Assembly (NCBI GenBank): GCA_003116875.1 | Contig: BCKT01000003.1 | Location: 1,683,185-1,747,184, forward strand | DNA from: Takashimella koratensis | Taxonomy: Eukaryota > Basidiomycota > Tremellomycetes > Trichosporonales > Tetragoniomycetaceae | Reading direction: 5' to 3' | DNA: 64,000 nt | Part shown: positions 1-11,600 of the stretch, piece after piece | How positions within the stretch are numbered: position 1 is the first letter of the stretch | Layout: each line of letters starts with the position of its first letter | Notes under the pieces: generated by a model | What the model was told of the DNA's origin: nothing | Database searches by the model: none | Seen by the model: only the letters and a program-made list of their open reading frames with translations | Translations under genes and position numbers: made by a program

Positions 1-183
1 TATGTGGGAGAGTGGGAGAACGAGGATGCCATAACCTGGGAAATGGCGACCATGTCAATCTGAGAAGGCTTTCACCGCTGGCAACCAGGGTTGACTGATA
101 TACTTATACTCGGCAGTCTCGCTACCACTCCCGTTCACCATATACATTCAACGCAACAAAAGCTACTTCCAGTATCTACCAGG

Positions 184-516
184 ATGTCAGCAGCGACCTT
201 CACTTACGCCTCAATAGCCCCAGCGGGTCCTTCTGCGCCAGCGACGACCCCGACGCTGGACACAAGGGACGGGATCAGTGGTGCTGGCGAACAACCTCGG
301 AAAACGCTTCAAGCATGGGGCAAGCGCTTCATCATCACTCAACTTACCACCACATCTTCTGAAGGTGTCATTGAGGGTACCAGAACTCGTGGAGAGAGCG
401 TTGAGAGGGAGTCTGAGTCCATCGAGAGCGTCATGGACCGGCTGGACGAGGGTAACGAGGTAGGGACGGTGGAGGTTGATGAGACCGAGAAGGGTACTAC
501 TCCGTCAAATCAGTAA
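184..516 (+). CDS. Small hypothetical ORF, 110 codons
   Basis: An ATG-initiated open frame encodes a Ser/Thr/Glu-rich protein. The N-terminal third is Ala/Pro/Thr-rich, and the C-terminal half has repeated ESE-type acidic and serine segments. I recognise no domain. It could be the first or last exon of a gene with other exons outside the window, or chance, because the window starts only 183 nt upstream. No TATA box or intron signal clearly supports it. Confidence 0.2.
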   Translation: MSAATFTYASIAPAGPSAPATTPTLDTRDGISGAGEQPRKTLQAWGKRFIITQLTTTSSEGVIEGTRTRGESVERESESIESVMDRLDEGNEVGTVEVDETEKGTTPSNQ

Positions 517-953
517 GACCGGGATGCAACCACATGTAGTGCCGCTTCTGGGCCTCTCTGTCATAAGCATGCGCTGTTGTTCACGTCGCATGCATTGGTT
601 CGCACGGTGAAATGGCGACGGAAAAGCCTGTTCATTCATGGCGAGTGGAGGTCTCGGCGGTGCTCATAGTCTTTGCTTACTTCTGTTAGGGCTTTGTTGC
701 AGCTTGTTCGTGGCACTTGGGTGCCACCCTCATACCTTGCGTCGAATGGCTCAGAGCTTGCGCCGTCCCTTGTCTATTCCACAGGATGGTCTTTTGTTCG
801 GCCAGGCGGTGCATGGGGCTATCTTGGTGAGAGGCAATGGGTCGGGTGCGGTACATAAGTCCCCCCGTCTTCCCCTTCCCTGTACACATTATCCCAACGC
901 ACACTTTCTCACGCCTTCAACACAATATCGGATACACGCTTCGCTCACACAAC

Positions 954-1976
954 ATGCCCAACCAGCTGTCTCATTCTTCCTCTGAAAGCGACGGTTCCCA
1001 ATTCGTCAACATCACCGACAGCCATCCACCTCCGTCATCTGACCACACTCCCACAGGAAGGATCACTATCGCCACCCCGTCCCTCATCCTCCTACGGCTA
1101 CCGGCGACACCACTTCGGCGAAGCTTCTCTGGGATCCGGACCAGTACGTGCCGTCGGAACATTCGTCCAAAGTCCACCCGAATGCCCTTGTGGGGTTTTC
1201 ACCGAGGGATGATACTGTTCTTTCTGCCCACAAATCGACGGAAACATTCCAGCCTGTCGAGTGGCTCAGCGACGACAACCTCATTTCACCGCTCATCCTG
1301 CAGACGAATGAAGCCGGCGAGCTCATGACCGAGGTCACCAACAATCTCCCCTCAGATGCCACCGACTTGTCCAGCACCGCGGCCTTTGGCGACAGAAGTC
1401 TGGAATACCAGTACGCGAAGTGGTAGCTCACTGTGGCTATTCTCCGCCGTCTCTTTCCTTGCCACCGCCATGGAGGGAGAAGGAGTGGCTGTAGGTGTTG
1501 CGAGGAGCCCCGTTGAACCTTGGTTGCAGGTTGATCCAGAATGATGATCCAATTTGAAAGGCGGAGGACGTTCATAAAAAACCACGGGTCTTATCCTTCG
1601 AATACCTTAGATCACTGTGCTTGGATTCAGAATAATTTGAAATGATGCTGAAGTATACTCACCCTCTCTACATATCCGTAGCTTGCCTGCAAGAAATACT
1701 GGAGCTGTTGCCAGTTTCGAGGCGCGTTTCAGCACCCAAGACGTGGGTGGCACTCAGTCCGTCAGATTGTGGCGTCACGCTCAACCTCCAGTCCTCTTTT
1801 CTCTCCATGGAAAGACCTTCACCGTCCTTTGTCTTCATAGAAAGGACCACCTTTTGTTCTTCGGAGTTGATAGAGCACGGCATGGTCAATTTTACCAGGT
1901 CGAGCGGTTTGTGGGGGTCTGGAGGGCAGGTCTGCCGCTCCCCCTCATTCCCCCTTTTTTTCCCAAAAGATGAGAG
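954..1976 (+). CDS. Orphan multi-exon gene, model partly resolved
   Basis: A CT-rich leader (about 865-950) precedes ATG 954. A plausible chain is exon 954-1004, a 52-nt intron (1005-1056, with CTGAC before CCCACAG), exon 1057-1143, a 109-nt intron (1144-1252, donor GTACGT), then an exon from 1253 to about 1408. These three exons join in phase 0 and read as one Ser/Pro-rich protein starting MPNQLSHSSSES and continuing into PVEWLSDDNLISPLIL. Further downstream, 1641-1976 is open for 111 codons in another frame (contains LFFGVDRARHGQFYQ) and may be a later exon, but I could not fix the joining introns. No domain is recognised. Read without introns, the locus looks frameshifted, so a decayed gene is the alternative. 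Confidence 0.3.
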
Positions 1977-2130
1977 AAATCATTTCACAGTCGTACTTTC
2001 CACTATCGGTACCGTCGACTTTTCGTACACGCATTCGCTTTCGATCCATCACTGACGCCGCGAAACACTCTTCACGCCACTCCCCGCTTCTCAATCCGTC
2101 CGCACTGCCCCTGGCGAAAACGTCGCCACG

Positions 2131-3159
2131 ATGCCCAAGCCGAAGGGACGTTCTTTCCAGACCTCTAGCGATGCGAATACATCGGTGAATTCCAGTCTTG
2201 ACGCATTCGAATTCATACAACCTACCTGCTGCTGCCCGGACCACAAAGCCGATGAAGGGTTCCTCACGCTCGGGGAAAAGTGTCTGTTCACCATGTCGGA
2301 TGACGGAAAACCCATCTTTCTGCGCGCCAAGTGCCCATCGATCACCTTGGTGTGGTTGGTATCCAGCTCCAGATCGGACGCACGCAGTATCGAGTTCACA
2401 GGAGCCGAACGAGCGTAATTTTACCCCAAATACGCTCGAATTACTGATCCGCGGTGCGAAATCGCCACCGGAATTACCTCACTCGACAATCTGCCAAAGG
2501 AGCTCCGGGATGTGAAGAGCATTGCTTCCAAGGCACTCTCCGCACACCCAATAGACGCCAAGGTGGTGCAATTTACCTACGGGGACAATTGGAAAGCTTG
2601 CTTTGACATCGATCGAGTACTATCAAACCCATTGACCCAAAGTCGTTTCCAATACCGTCACGATGAATCCTTTCCAGGATTATCCACCGGCCCATTCGTT
2701 GTCCTCGAGGAGGAAGGGATCCTCGATCTCCTCGGCAGAGTTCAAGTTCACCAGCACCACTCCTCTTTCAAAGGATCCAAAGGGAGAGATTCTTCGACGA
2801 CAGCCGTCCAAAGCAAAATCTGCGAGGTTGGAATTTCCTTGATCCAATTCAAGAAGCTGAAGGACGGAGAGGAACGATGGCGAAACGCTTCCAGGACAGG
2901 GAAAAAAAGCACCTCCAGCTTTCTTCCCGCTCCGCCCGAAACCGACACGAACACCCTCGAAAGCAAGGTCACCCCAAACAGCAAGGCCAAGCCTTCGTCC
3001 CAAGTCGCAAATGTGTTCTTCGACCCCAATCTTCCTCCCGAAGACCGGCTTCGATGGGGCAATGACAAAACAGTCAATTTCAGCATTCCTGGCTTCCCCC
3101 CCAGCGCGGGTGACGTGTACGCGCCCTCCGCCGCAGATCCTGTTTCCGAGGGATCCTGA
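2131..3159 (+). CDS. Orphan protein, probably one intron (about 307 aa)
   Basis: ATG 2131 sits in a good context (GCCACGATG). The frame is open to an in-frame TAA at 2416-2418 and then continues open in the same frame to 3159. Removing a 105-nt GT-AG segment (2415-2519) deletes the stop and keeps the frame, giving join(2131..2414, 2520..3159), 308 codons including stop. The acceptor (GAAGAG) is weak, so a true premature stop cannot be excluded. The N-terminal part has a Cys cluster (QPTCCCPDHKADEG). The C-terminal part is hydrophilic and Ser/Pro-rich after about residue 190. No family is recognised. It lies between another orphan gene and an intact orphan gene on the same strand. Confidence 0.4.
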
Positions 3160-3730
3160 CGTCGCCATTCCGGTGACGCGAAGTCGTTTGGTTGATTTTT
3201 GGTTTCGCCTTCATTACTTTTTGTTCATCTTGGCATTGACAATCTTCATACAACGAGACTGGTTATTTCAGTGGCAGGCGTAGTGGAACGGAGATGGGGA
3301 CGGGAAGGGAAGGATGACGAAGGAAAGGGTCTCAGTCCATGCTACGGCTTGTTTTCAGTTTGTCATCTCGGGCTGCATGAGAAACTGTTGCCTTTGATCC
3401 CATCTCATCCCATCTCCCAGTCTCTCTTGACCTCTGATATCTTCACTTTCTTCTTGGGTATGAGCAGTGTGTGAGCGTGTGTGAGGCTCGGGTACTATCG
3501 ACCCGTATCTCAATGGTGAATATTGTAGACATTCCTTTCTACGACAACTGTGAGAGTTTTCTCTTTGGTGTGAGAAAGTTGGGTACTTTTGTTTGCGAGT
3601 CTGTCGCTCTCATGGTCAGCGAGGTGTACGAGATGAGCTCTCATGAATGTCCGTATTTGCAATGGGTCGCGAAGTGAGACTTGATGTCGATGAGATTGGT
3701 ATCGACATCATGTCAAAGGGACACCTAGGG

Positions 3731-3738
3731 TATTTAAA
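3731..3738 (+). promoter_or_regulatory. TATA-like box TATTTAAA
   Basis: TATTTAAA lies 98 nt upstream of ATG 3836. The spacing fits a promoter with a short leader for the following intronless gene. The leader between them is CT- and A-rich. Confidence 0.5.
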
Positions 3739-3835
3739 TGTGCAAGCTGCGCTCACCTTTTCTTTCCATCAACGCCTAGACGTATCAACAACAACACTTT
3801 TCTTCTCTTTCAATTCCAAGAATTCATTCATTACA

Positions 3836-4840
3836 ATGTCGTCCTCGTTCATTGGAGACAAGTTTTCACACCTCAGCAAGGCGCCAGTATTTCGTATTCA
3901 TTACGAACCCAGCGTATGCGCCAACCCAAGCCACTTCGACGACCCCAAGGCCAAAGCCATCTCTCCTCACACTGGAGTCTGGAAAGCCTACACCGACAGC
4001 GGTACGGTCTACTTGCACTCGTCCAACTCTCAGGGTGACTGTGTACACGGTCAACCAGCCTTCAAATGGAGGATCACTAAAGACGAGGACGGTATCAAGA
4101 CTGTCAGCGAGACTTCGGTCACGGAAGAAGACATGAAGCGTGTATTCCCCACCTTCGCTGAGACGTTGGAGCACTACCTGCACCCTGAATATGGCTCTCT
4201 TCAGCTCCATCCAGAGATCGCTTCAGCTTTGATGGGCCATGACTCCTCGGGTAACCTGGTGGCCGAATACGCGTCCCTGAGGCCGGGTGTCAAGGACTAC
4301 ATCCTTGACCATCCCGGTTCTATCACGTTCTGGGTCGCCAGGAGCCCGTACAATGTCAAAGATCTCACTGTCTATGACAAGGAAGTGGCGATTAGAAATG
4401 ACGCCATGCTCAGGAGTCTGCAGGACGCCGCTGGATGTCGAAGTGGTACCGAGTGGACGGGAGAGGACGCCAAGAAGTTTTTTAGTCAGACACCTCAATG
4501 GGATGCGAAGTTGTCGTTCGTCGGTGGTAGGGCCGACTTCCCGCGCTCAACGAGCGTCACGACTCCGACCATCGATGTGTCTTATGAAGATTACAAGTCA
4601 CGATGCGATGGATGTGAGGTGCCCGCGACGCTCGAGTGGAAGCCCCTTACGGAGGAGCAACCGAGCGGAGTCATGTTCGAGCTATGGCTCAGAACCGATG
4701 GCGACACTCCGTCGGAACTTCTCGGCGCCACGCAGGGTGAACAGCAAGTCCATCTCGGAGAGCCAAGCATTATTCATCTTCGTACCGACGAGACTTCTCG
4801 TCAAGGCGAGAGTAGCCAGTACAGGAGGATCTCCAGGTAG
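3836..4840 (+). CDS. Intronless orphan protein, 334 aa
   Basis: This is a single uninterrupted frame from ATG 3836 (TTACAATGTCG, A at -3) to TAG 4840, with a TATA-like box 98 nt upstream. The protein starts MSSSFIGDKFSHLSKAPVFR and is a mixed-composition, globular-looking soluble protein with no signal peptide, membrane segment or low-complexity tract. A Cys pair (SRCDGCEVPATLEWKPL) occurs around residues 255-270. I recognise no family. Unlike nearly every conserved gene in this window it has no introns, which could reflect a young, retroposed or transferred gene. That is inference only. Upstream ATG-less extension of the frame exists but has no good start. Confidence 0.75.
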   Translation: MSSSFIGDKFSHLSKAPVFRIHYEPSVCANPSHFDDPKAKAISPHTGVWKAYTDSGTVYLHSSNSQGDCVHGQPAFKWRITKDEDGIKTVSETSVTEEDMKRVFPTFAETLEHYLHPEYGSLQLHPEIASALMGHDSSGNLVAEYASLRPGVKDYILDHPGSITFWVARSPYNVKDLTVYDKEVAIRNDAMLRSLQDAAGCRSGTEWTGEDAKKFFSQTPQWDAKLSFVGGRADFPRSTSVTTPTIDVSYEDYKSRCDGCEVPATLEWKPLTEEQPSGVMFELWLRTDGDTPSELLGATQGEQQVHLGEPSIIHLRTDETSRQGESSQYRRISR

Positions 4841-5086
4841 GCCACAAACAAACCAAACCTGCTCATAGTGGCCATGAGTTGAGGGCGAGTCATTGGATGC
4901 AAGCTTGGAATCATGTTTTGTTTGTGAACTAGGCTGTCCCTCTCGAAGAGTCCATCCGCGAGCCAAACAGCGCTGGATGAAGTAGCGTGATGATGAGATA
5001 AAGATGACATGGCGATTTACAACATGGAGGATGAACGCTGGTCCCTATCCAGTCTTGGTAATCCGATTGCTCTCTAACGTCTTTCT

Positions 5087-5700
5087 CTACTCGTCCGTCT
5101 TGCCAGGAGGCGGGCCGCATGGCTGCAACATCCGCTAATACCAGCATCAGCCCGCCGGTCTGATAAGCGTGCCATACCCCTCTTTCCTCCGTCCACACAG
5201 TAACACCGTGGATAGACCCTCGTACCAGCCATTTAACTCACCTCGATAACCTCAAACCTCTCCCGCGCTTGACACTCTCCATCCGCAACCGCAAGGTACG
5301 CGAGCAGCGACGGGTGGCCGACGATGGATGACAATGTGTCTCGCTGGTGGTGCATGACGAGCTCGCTAATGGAATCAAGAGAGATCACACTCGTGTCAGC
5401 TTCCCGTAAGTGAAGAAGAAAGAGTGATCATTGTGAAGGAACCAGGACGCACAACTTGGTGGTGTCAGCGTGTCCGGTACCAGTGTATCGAGCGTGTACT
5501 ATAGAGTTGATCAGTATGTGGATGACATTGGAGATAGAGACAAGAGGTAGTGATGAGGGTATCAGACGCCCAGACTCACGCTGCTCGAGCTGAGTGTTGG
5601 CGGTGTATCGAAGCTCAGACTGGAGAAGTGGTCAGCGAAGCCCCAACTGTCGGCACCAAGGCAAGTACGAGGCGTCTTCTGGGACCTTGCGACTCACCAT
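5087..5700 (-). CDS. SF3B5: Splicing factor 3B subunit 5 (SF3b10), five exons
   Basis: The coding sequence is complement(join(5087..5134, 5242..5365, 5453..5498, 5580..5619, 5698..5700)): 261 nt, 86 aa, the usual length of SF3b10. All four introns are GT-AG (78-107 nt) and phases match. The protein shows the family hallmarks in order: QLEQLHARYTGTGHADTTK (residues 11-29), ELVMHHQRDT (31-40), GHPSLLAYLAVAD (46-58), ARERFEVIERMLQPCGPP (63-80). SF3B5 is a small subunit of the SF3b complex of the U2 snRNP, which helps hold the branch site during spliceosome assembly in the nucleus. The first coding exon contains only the ATG, immediately followed by the donor GTGAGT. It is transcribed divergently from NOT2. 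Confidence 0.95.
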
Positions 5701-5786
5701 TGTGTATCCAAGTGCCCTGGACGAGTGTCGCTATCGCTTCCAGCTCGCTGTCGCCTGTTTGCTGCCGGCTGAGGTGACCGCTGAGT

Positions 5787-5820
5787 GATGGATGGATGGA
5801 TGGATGGATGGGATGGATGG
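5787..5820. repeat. GATG tetranucleotide microsatellite
   Basis: Six perfect GATG units (5787-5810) are followed by two imperfect ones, in the leader/promoter region upstream of SF3B5. A second simple tract, a run of CTGG units, occurs around 6026-6048 on the NOT2 side. Confidence 0.85.
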
Positions 5821-5853
5821 AGAGGATCGAGATGTTGAAATCGCTGGTTCAGG

Positions 5854-5861
5854 TCACGTGA
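5854..5861. promoter_or_regulatory. Palindromic E-box TCACGTGA
   Basis: TCACGTGA is a perfect 8-nt palindrome with a CACGTG core, 154 nt upstream of the SF3B5 ATG and between the divergent SF3B5 and NOT2 genes. CACGTG is bound by Cbf1/USF-type bHLH factors in fungi (established). A role here is inference. Confidence 0.4.
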
Positions 5862-6422
5862 ACACTGCCGCATACAAAGTGCCACACTAGGGAAAATCCC
5901 GATTGTATAGGACGAAGACTGCGCCCAGAGAATGACGTGGAATTGTGGGAATGCCGGTCATCTGTTTATTAGGGAGACTATGGTAATAGGGTCCAGTCAT
6001 TGCCATTGCTTATCACTGCTGCTGGCCTGGCTGGCTGGCTGGCTGGCTTTACTTTTCACCCTTTGATCCTGCAATCTCAACCTTCAACTCTCAACTCTCG
6101 ACACCTCCCCTCATCCTCATCCACCTCTACACCCTTCAACCTCAACGTCCTCCCAGATAGCACGACAAGCATTGCATACCTCACGGCATTCTCAGTCCGC
6201 GTCGCATTCGCCCCATTTCCTCACAAGGTAGGTAGACACCGACGCAATCCATGCCAGACGAGACACTCGCCTTCGATTGCTCGCTCGAGCTGGACGCGCC
6301 CTCTGCTTCATGTCCCTGGGACCAGCACTGACCAAATATTCTTGTCGCAGTGAACGTCGTGACGCTTCCGTAGCAAGAGCCCTGACGACATTCCCTTCGC
6401 GGTCGACCTCGAGGAGCAAAGC

Positions 6423-8407
6423 ATGAACAGACAAAGTAGTGCGTTTGGTGCTGCTCTTTTATCCACTCCCCTCTTTCTCTCTCTCCCTCGCTTCTCAACC
6501 TTTTGCCTTGTCTCACGAGATTGTCGCTGATCGTTTCTCTCGACCCCCTTTGTTTCTATCAGCTGGCCCTCCCTCACGAGCACCTTCCACATCAGTCCCA
6601 ACGGGTCTCCGACAACCATCATCATCAGTAAACGGCATGTACTACGCAACAGCGGGATCGCAGACAACAACGACAGCGGCGGGAGTCGCAGCAGGCGCAG
6701 GAGGAGCTGGCGGTGCTGGAGCTCAGGCAGGAGCGGGGCGGCTGCCAATGGGTCAAGGATCTTTCCCTCCTGTATCGGGAGGGATGCGCGCCGGTCCACC
6801 GGGCTTCTCGTCAAGAGGTGCAGGTGAGTGATGGCGCTGTTTTGGGGTGGTAGAGAGACCCGGCTGGGGCGTTTGATGAGTAGGGAGCGAACTTGCTAGG
6901 AAGCGATTGTTCCACAGCGAGAATGCTTTGCTGATCCATTTTTCAGATCTGAACGACTTCCCAGCACTGGGTTCGATCAACCCCTCCCATCCTCCCCATT
7001 TGACAAACTCGTCTTCAACATATGCCGCGCAGGCTCAGCCAGCATCCGCATCGGCTTCGGCTCAATCGCAACAACACTTGCAACAACAGTTGTTTATGCA
7101 GCAGCAAAGTCAGCAGCAAGGGCCAGGTCAAGGACAGGCGCCAGCACAAGGACAAGGGCAGCTCGGGAATGGGTTGGCACCACCACCACCTCCACCAGGA
7201 TTGTCTGGTCCCGTGTCGACGCAGTCGAATCAGCCTAACGGAATGATGTCGGCAACGGCGACAGGCGGTGACTCTTTGCGAGGAGAGGATTTCCCTGCAC
7301 TCGGCGCAGCAGATGGCAAGGTGAGTTCTAATCTCTGGTGTCGTCTGCAGCCGCGTCGGCGGCGCGCAGAAAACGAGCTGACTCTCTAATCTCTCCATCA
7401 CTCCAGATGCCCCAGTACATGAAAAACCCTGCCCAGCCTCCATCACCGCAATCCACGATGAACGGTCCAAGCTCGTCCCAAGCAATCGGTAGCGCGAACC
7501 CTGCCGCCATGGCCCCACACCCAACCGGCACAAGCGCAGGCGGCGGTCCACCACCACCACAAGCGCAGTCGATGGATTCATCATGGGTGCGCTTGTCACC
7601 TTCGCGACCAACCCCTGAACCCATTCTCCGGCCCGTTCAGCAGATCCTCTCATCGCCTGTGGACAAGTGGGGGTTGCAACAACTGTTGTATGAGATTAAG
7701 ACCGCAGTGGGAGACCGGAACAAATTTTTGTTCGGGGAGGACCTCGATCGGCTTGGTGTTGAGCTATTAAACGAGGAGTGAGTTTGCGAATAGTCCTTGT
7801 TTCGAATGACCACTCATGCGTTCGCAGTCCATTGTACAGCTCATTCGTCACGCCATGGGCGGAGACATCGCAATTACGAGACGCCCACATCGAGGACGCT
7901 TTCCAAATCCCATCGTGCTATCTCGTCAACTCTCAACCTATCGAGACCAAGATCCCCCACGTTACCGAGGACACGCTGTTCTACATGTTCTACTCGAAAC
8001 CACGCGACATCTTACAGCTGCAAGCTGCCGAGGAGCTTTACAACCGCGGGTGGAGGTACCACACGGAGTTGATGGTGTGGATGCAGTCGCCTGCTATCTC
8101 GTCGCTCGACCTCCGAAAACCCGAAGTCGTTGGTCAGACTCCTCCGATTCGCGGAGCCGTGCTTGTGTTCAACCCGCAGACATTCTCAAGGACCAAGTTA
8201 CCTGACGACTTTGGTGTCGACGTCGCGTCGCTGGAAGTGACCAAGCCCGCGACAATGTACCTGTCGGAAGCGGCGGCGGCGCGGAAAGAGGCAAGGGCAG
8301 CAGCAGCGGCGGCAGGGCAAGGCGGTGGAGCTGTTGGGTCTGGCAAGAGCCCAAATCCGACTCCGGCGTCTCAGCAGCTGCAAGGGCATGGGGGCTATCG
8401 AGCATGA
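6423..8407 (+). CDS. NOT2: CCR4-NOT complex subunit NOT2
   Basis: The coding sequence is join(6423..6435, 6563..6823, 6947..7320, 7407..7777, 7828..8407): 533 codons with stop, 532 aa. Introns are GT-AG and in phase. A probable 5'UTR intron (6228-6350, branch CTGAC) precedes the start. The C-terminal half (about 295-480) is the NOT2/3/5 domain: DKWGLQQLLYEIK, LYSSFVTPWAE, FQIPSCYLVNSQP, ILQLQAAEELYNRGWRYH. The N-terminal half is Gln/Ala/Pro-rich and carries two DFPALG motifs (in DLNDFPALGS and GEDFPALGA), as in other fungal NOT2 proteins. NOT2 helps anchor the deadenylase complex that shortens mRNA poly(A) tails. The first coding exon is only 13 nt. The Sqs1-like gene begins 216 nt after the stop. 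Confidence 0.92.
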
Positions 8408-8623
8408 GCTGAGAGATAGCGGGTAGTAGTCTGACGGTGGTGGTCTTCATGCGATGTGATTGTGCATTTCCTCAATTTATGATGGGACACGGAGATTCAC
8501 AGCTGTCCGCCTTTTGACGTCAAGTCGCGTCCTTTTGATCGAAACGTTTCATTTCATGTCTCTCTCTTTCTCTTACCTCATCACTCAGACACCGTCTCAG
8601 CTTGGAGATACACAGCAAAGAGC

Positions 8624-11600
8624 ATGGTCAATCATCATCAACAGCCCTTTGGAGACTTCCTTAACGACGCAGGGCCATCGAGCTTCCGCGGGCGAGGACG
8701 AGGCGGCGGCGGAGGTGGTGGAGGTTGGGGCCGAGGTGGCCGTGGACGAGGTAGAGGTCGGGGCGGCGGCGGGGGTGAAGGTCGGGGAGGAGGTCGAGGC
8801 GGTGGGCCAGGGACACCAGGAAGAGGTGGTGGACCAGGAGGTGTACACGGGAGTCGAGGTGGTCGGTTTGGCAAAGACTATTCCAACGTTCCTATGGACT
8901 ATTCAAGGCTTAACTCGCAGGCATACACTCGCACGGACCGTGAGTCTCGCTATGATGGATTTGGTACAAGTCCGATCCCTGCTGCTCCATTAGTTCCAGA
9001 ACTCTGCACTTTTTGAAGATTCCAAGCTGACGCGATGCTTCGGAATCTGCTTTGGTGTTGGGTACGCAGAGTACACCGTCGCACCCTTTGGTCCTGGATC
9101 GGGTTCATCGACGCCTAACCGGGGTCGAGGCGGGTTTCGAGGCGGTCGAGGCCGAGGCGGTGCTCGCGGAGGGCCTCCTCAACCCTCCACCCCAGCTCCA
9201 GCTATCCTAGTCGACCCCGCGATCATCCCAGACGAAGACGATGACGACGAAGTGGCTAGAGCGGACGCGGTCCCGGGCCTCGGGGCGGAATCGGGATCGG
9301 CAACCCCCGCGCGAGGGCTGGGGTACCACACGCCCACGACGCGAGGTGCGACAGCGCGAGGTGGGCTGGGGCTAGGGTCAAGGTCGAGTGTTGGGAATAG
9401 GAAAAGCGCGAGTGGGGTGGTCAGGTGGGGAGGAGGGAGGGCGCCTTTGTTTGTAAAGGCAGGGGAGCTGTTCAAGGACGGTGAGGTTGATGTCGTCAAA
9501 ATGGACGCAGAACGTGAGTACTGGCTCTCCAATCTTTCAAACATTGATTGATACGGGTGCTTGTCGCTTACCACACTTTATTGTAGGCGCTGAGGTAACG
9601 GTTCAGCGGATGCCGCTGTCCGACCCGTCAGCCCCCCAGATGACCGATCTCCAGGATGACACTGAAGTCGAACTGCGATCGCCGCTTCCTCCTTCCGCTG
9701 ACTTGACCAACACCGGACCGGAAGAAACCACCCCAGGAGTCGATGTTCTCCTTCGAGACCTCGCCGACACCGCACAGGACCCCGCGATCGAGGTTGAAGC
9801 CACCACAGTTGTTGAGTCTGTAACGACGGTCCCGGACGTCCCGATGCTTGAGGAGCCGCAAGAAGAGGACGAAGGTGAAGTATCTTTCTTCATCGATACG
9901 ACTGGATCGCCGCCCCGCCAAGGTAGACTCGATTTTACCAACGGTCCCGGGGCACCTGCATTCTCTATTGATGAAACGCCGTCGCACGCTGTCGCCGAGG
10001 AAATATTCACGATCCCGACCTCTGAGATTCAGTACGAACCCATTCAAGCGCAGCCGATTGGTTTTTCGACTATGAGTGCTGAGGTTGATGCCGTGGCCGA
10101 AGCTGAGGATATCGTTTTCCAACCTCGTACTTTCCCGGACCCTGTCCCAATCTCTCTTCCGTCCACCTCTGTACCAACTACCGCTGCCCCGCCTTCCACT
10201 TCACGACGAGCCGAGGCTGAATCATCGTCCTTCGATCCCGACGCCCCGGTCACACGCGTCTTCATTAGTCCCGGTGCAGTCAACCGTGCTTCGAAGAAAG
10301 CTGCGAAGCGCGATAAACGTGGTCGAAATAAACGCAAGAACCGGAAGAACAAGGCCAGCGGAGGACCTGGTGGCCGAATGGAAGGCTCTGATATTGACTG
10401 GGGAAGTGAAGATGACGATGGGGTGCCGCGTATCGTCGGGGTTCAACTGGGTGACGAAAACGACGATGAAGGCGACGACGTCGAAGTGTTGCGCGATTAC
10501 CTAGAAGGCACGCTCCGCGGTGTTGGCAACGACGAAGACGACGAGGTCGATCCGGATCTCGATGAGGAGGCGATGAGGCGGTTCGGCAGGAACATGGGCA
10601 AGATCGCAAGGGACAATAATGTGATTGACATGTTTGGACCCGACGATGAAGAAGAGGATGAGGACGATGATGACGATAGTCATTGGGAAGATACGTCTGG
10701 GTCTATCGATTTGGATGAGCTCGAGTTTGAGATTGACGATGGAGGGAGTGGAGCAGTGGCGGTGAGTTCAGGTCAAACGTGATTGACGGTGACAAAGCGC
10801 ATCCGAGGTGGATGGAGCATTGCTGATAAGTCCTTAGGATCCCTTCGGAGTGGAGGAAGACGAGGATGATGACGAGGAAGACGATGAAGAGGCTGGAGAA
10901 GGAAAGATGGATGTCGAGGAAAATGACGACGAAGAGTCGTGGGATTCGACAGACGGAGAGGACTTTGGCCTCTTGGCTGCCGCTTTGGCTGAGGAGGAGG
11001 AAGAAGGACCACAAGGCCGCGCACGTAGACCCTTCAAGGACGAAGATGATGACGACGAGGAAGACGATGACGACGAGGATGAGGTTCTTGGGAAGACGGG
11101 ATGGAACGATACCGACTGGTTCATTCGAAACATGGAGGTATGTGCAGGCTGGCTATGGTGGATACAAGACTTTCGAAGGTCATGCGAGTTAGGCAGAGTC
11201 TTGTAGGGTGGAGTGGCAGCGCTGATATGACTTGTGGACCCAGGACGCGTTGGAAGGGGCGGCCGGGCTGAAGGATAGGAAAGAGCGGAACAAGGTGTTC
11301 AGGATGGTGGAGACGGGAGACTTTGGTGACGACTGGGGCATGGGTGAGTGCATAGTTACTATGCGACAAGATAATATTCTTGCTAACCTTATGTTCTCGC
11401 CGCAGCGCCCGCGACTAAAGGCCAGAAGAACCAAGCGAAACACGTCCCAGCCGCTCTGCAGGACCAATGGGAGAAGGACCGCCAGAAGAAAGCCGATAAG
11501 AAGCGTGAACGCGAGCTCGAACGCCTCCTTGCTCAGATCGACCCTTCGTCTTCGTTTGGCCGGGCCGGCAAGGGCAAGAAGGGGAAGAAAGACAAGGGTA

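Noticed and set aside
1034..1056. 23-nt GT-AG segment as an intron in the 954 gene
   Set aside because: It is too short to be spliced. A 52-nt intron starting at 1005 uses the same acceptor and keeps the frame.
8597..8874. Minus-strand Pro-rich frames opposite the Sqs1-like start
   Set aside because: These are the antisense shadow of the Arg/Gly-rich coding exon, with no splice or promoter support.
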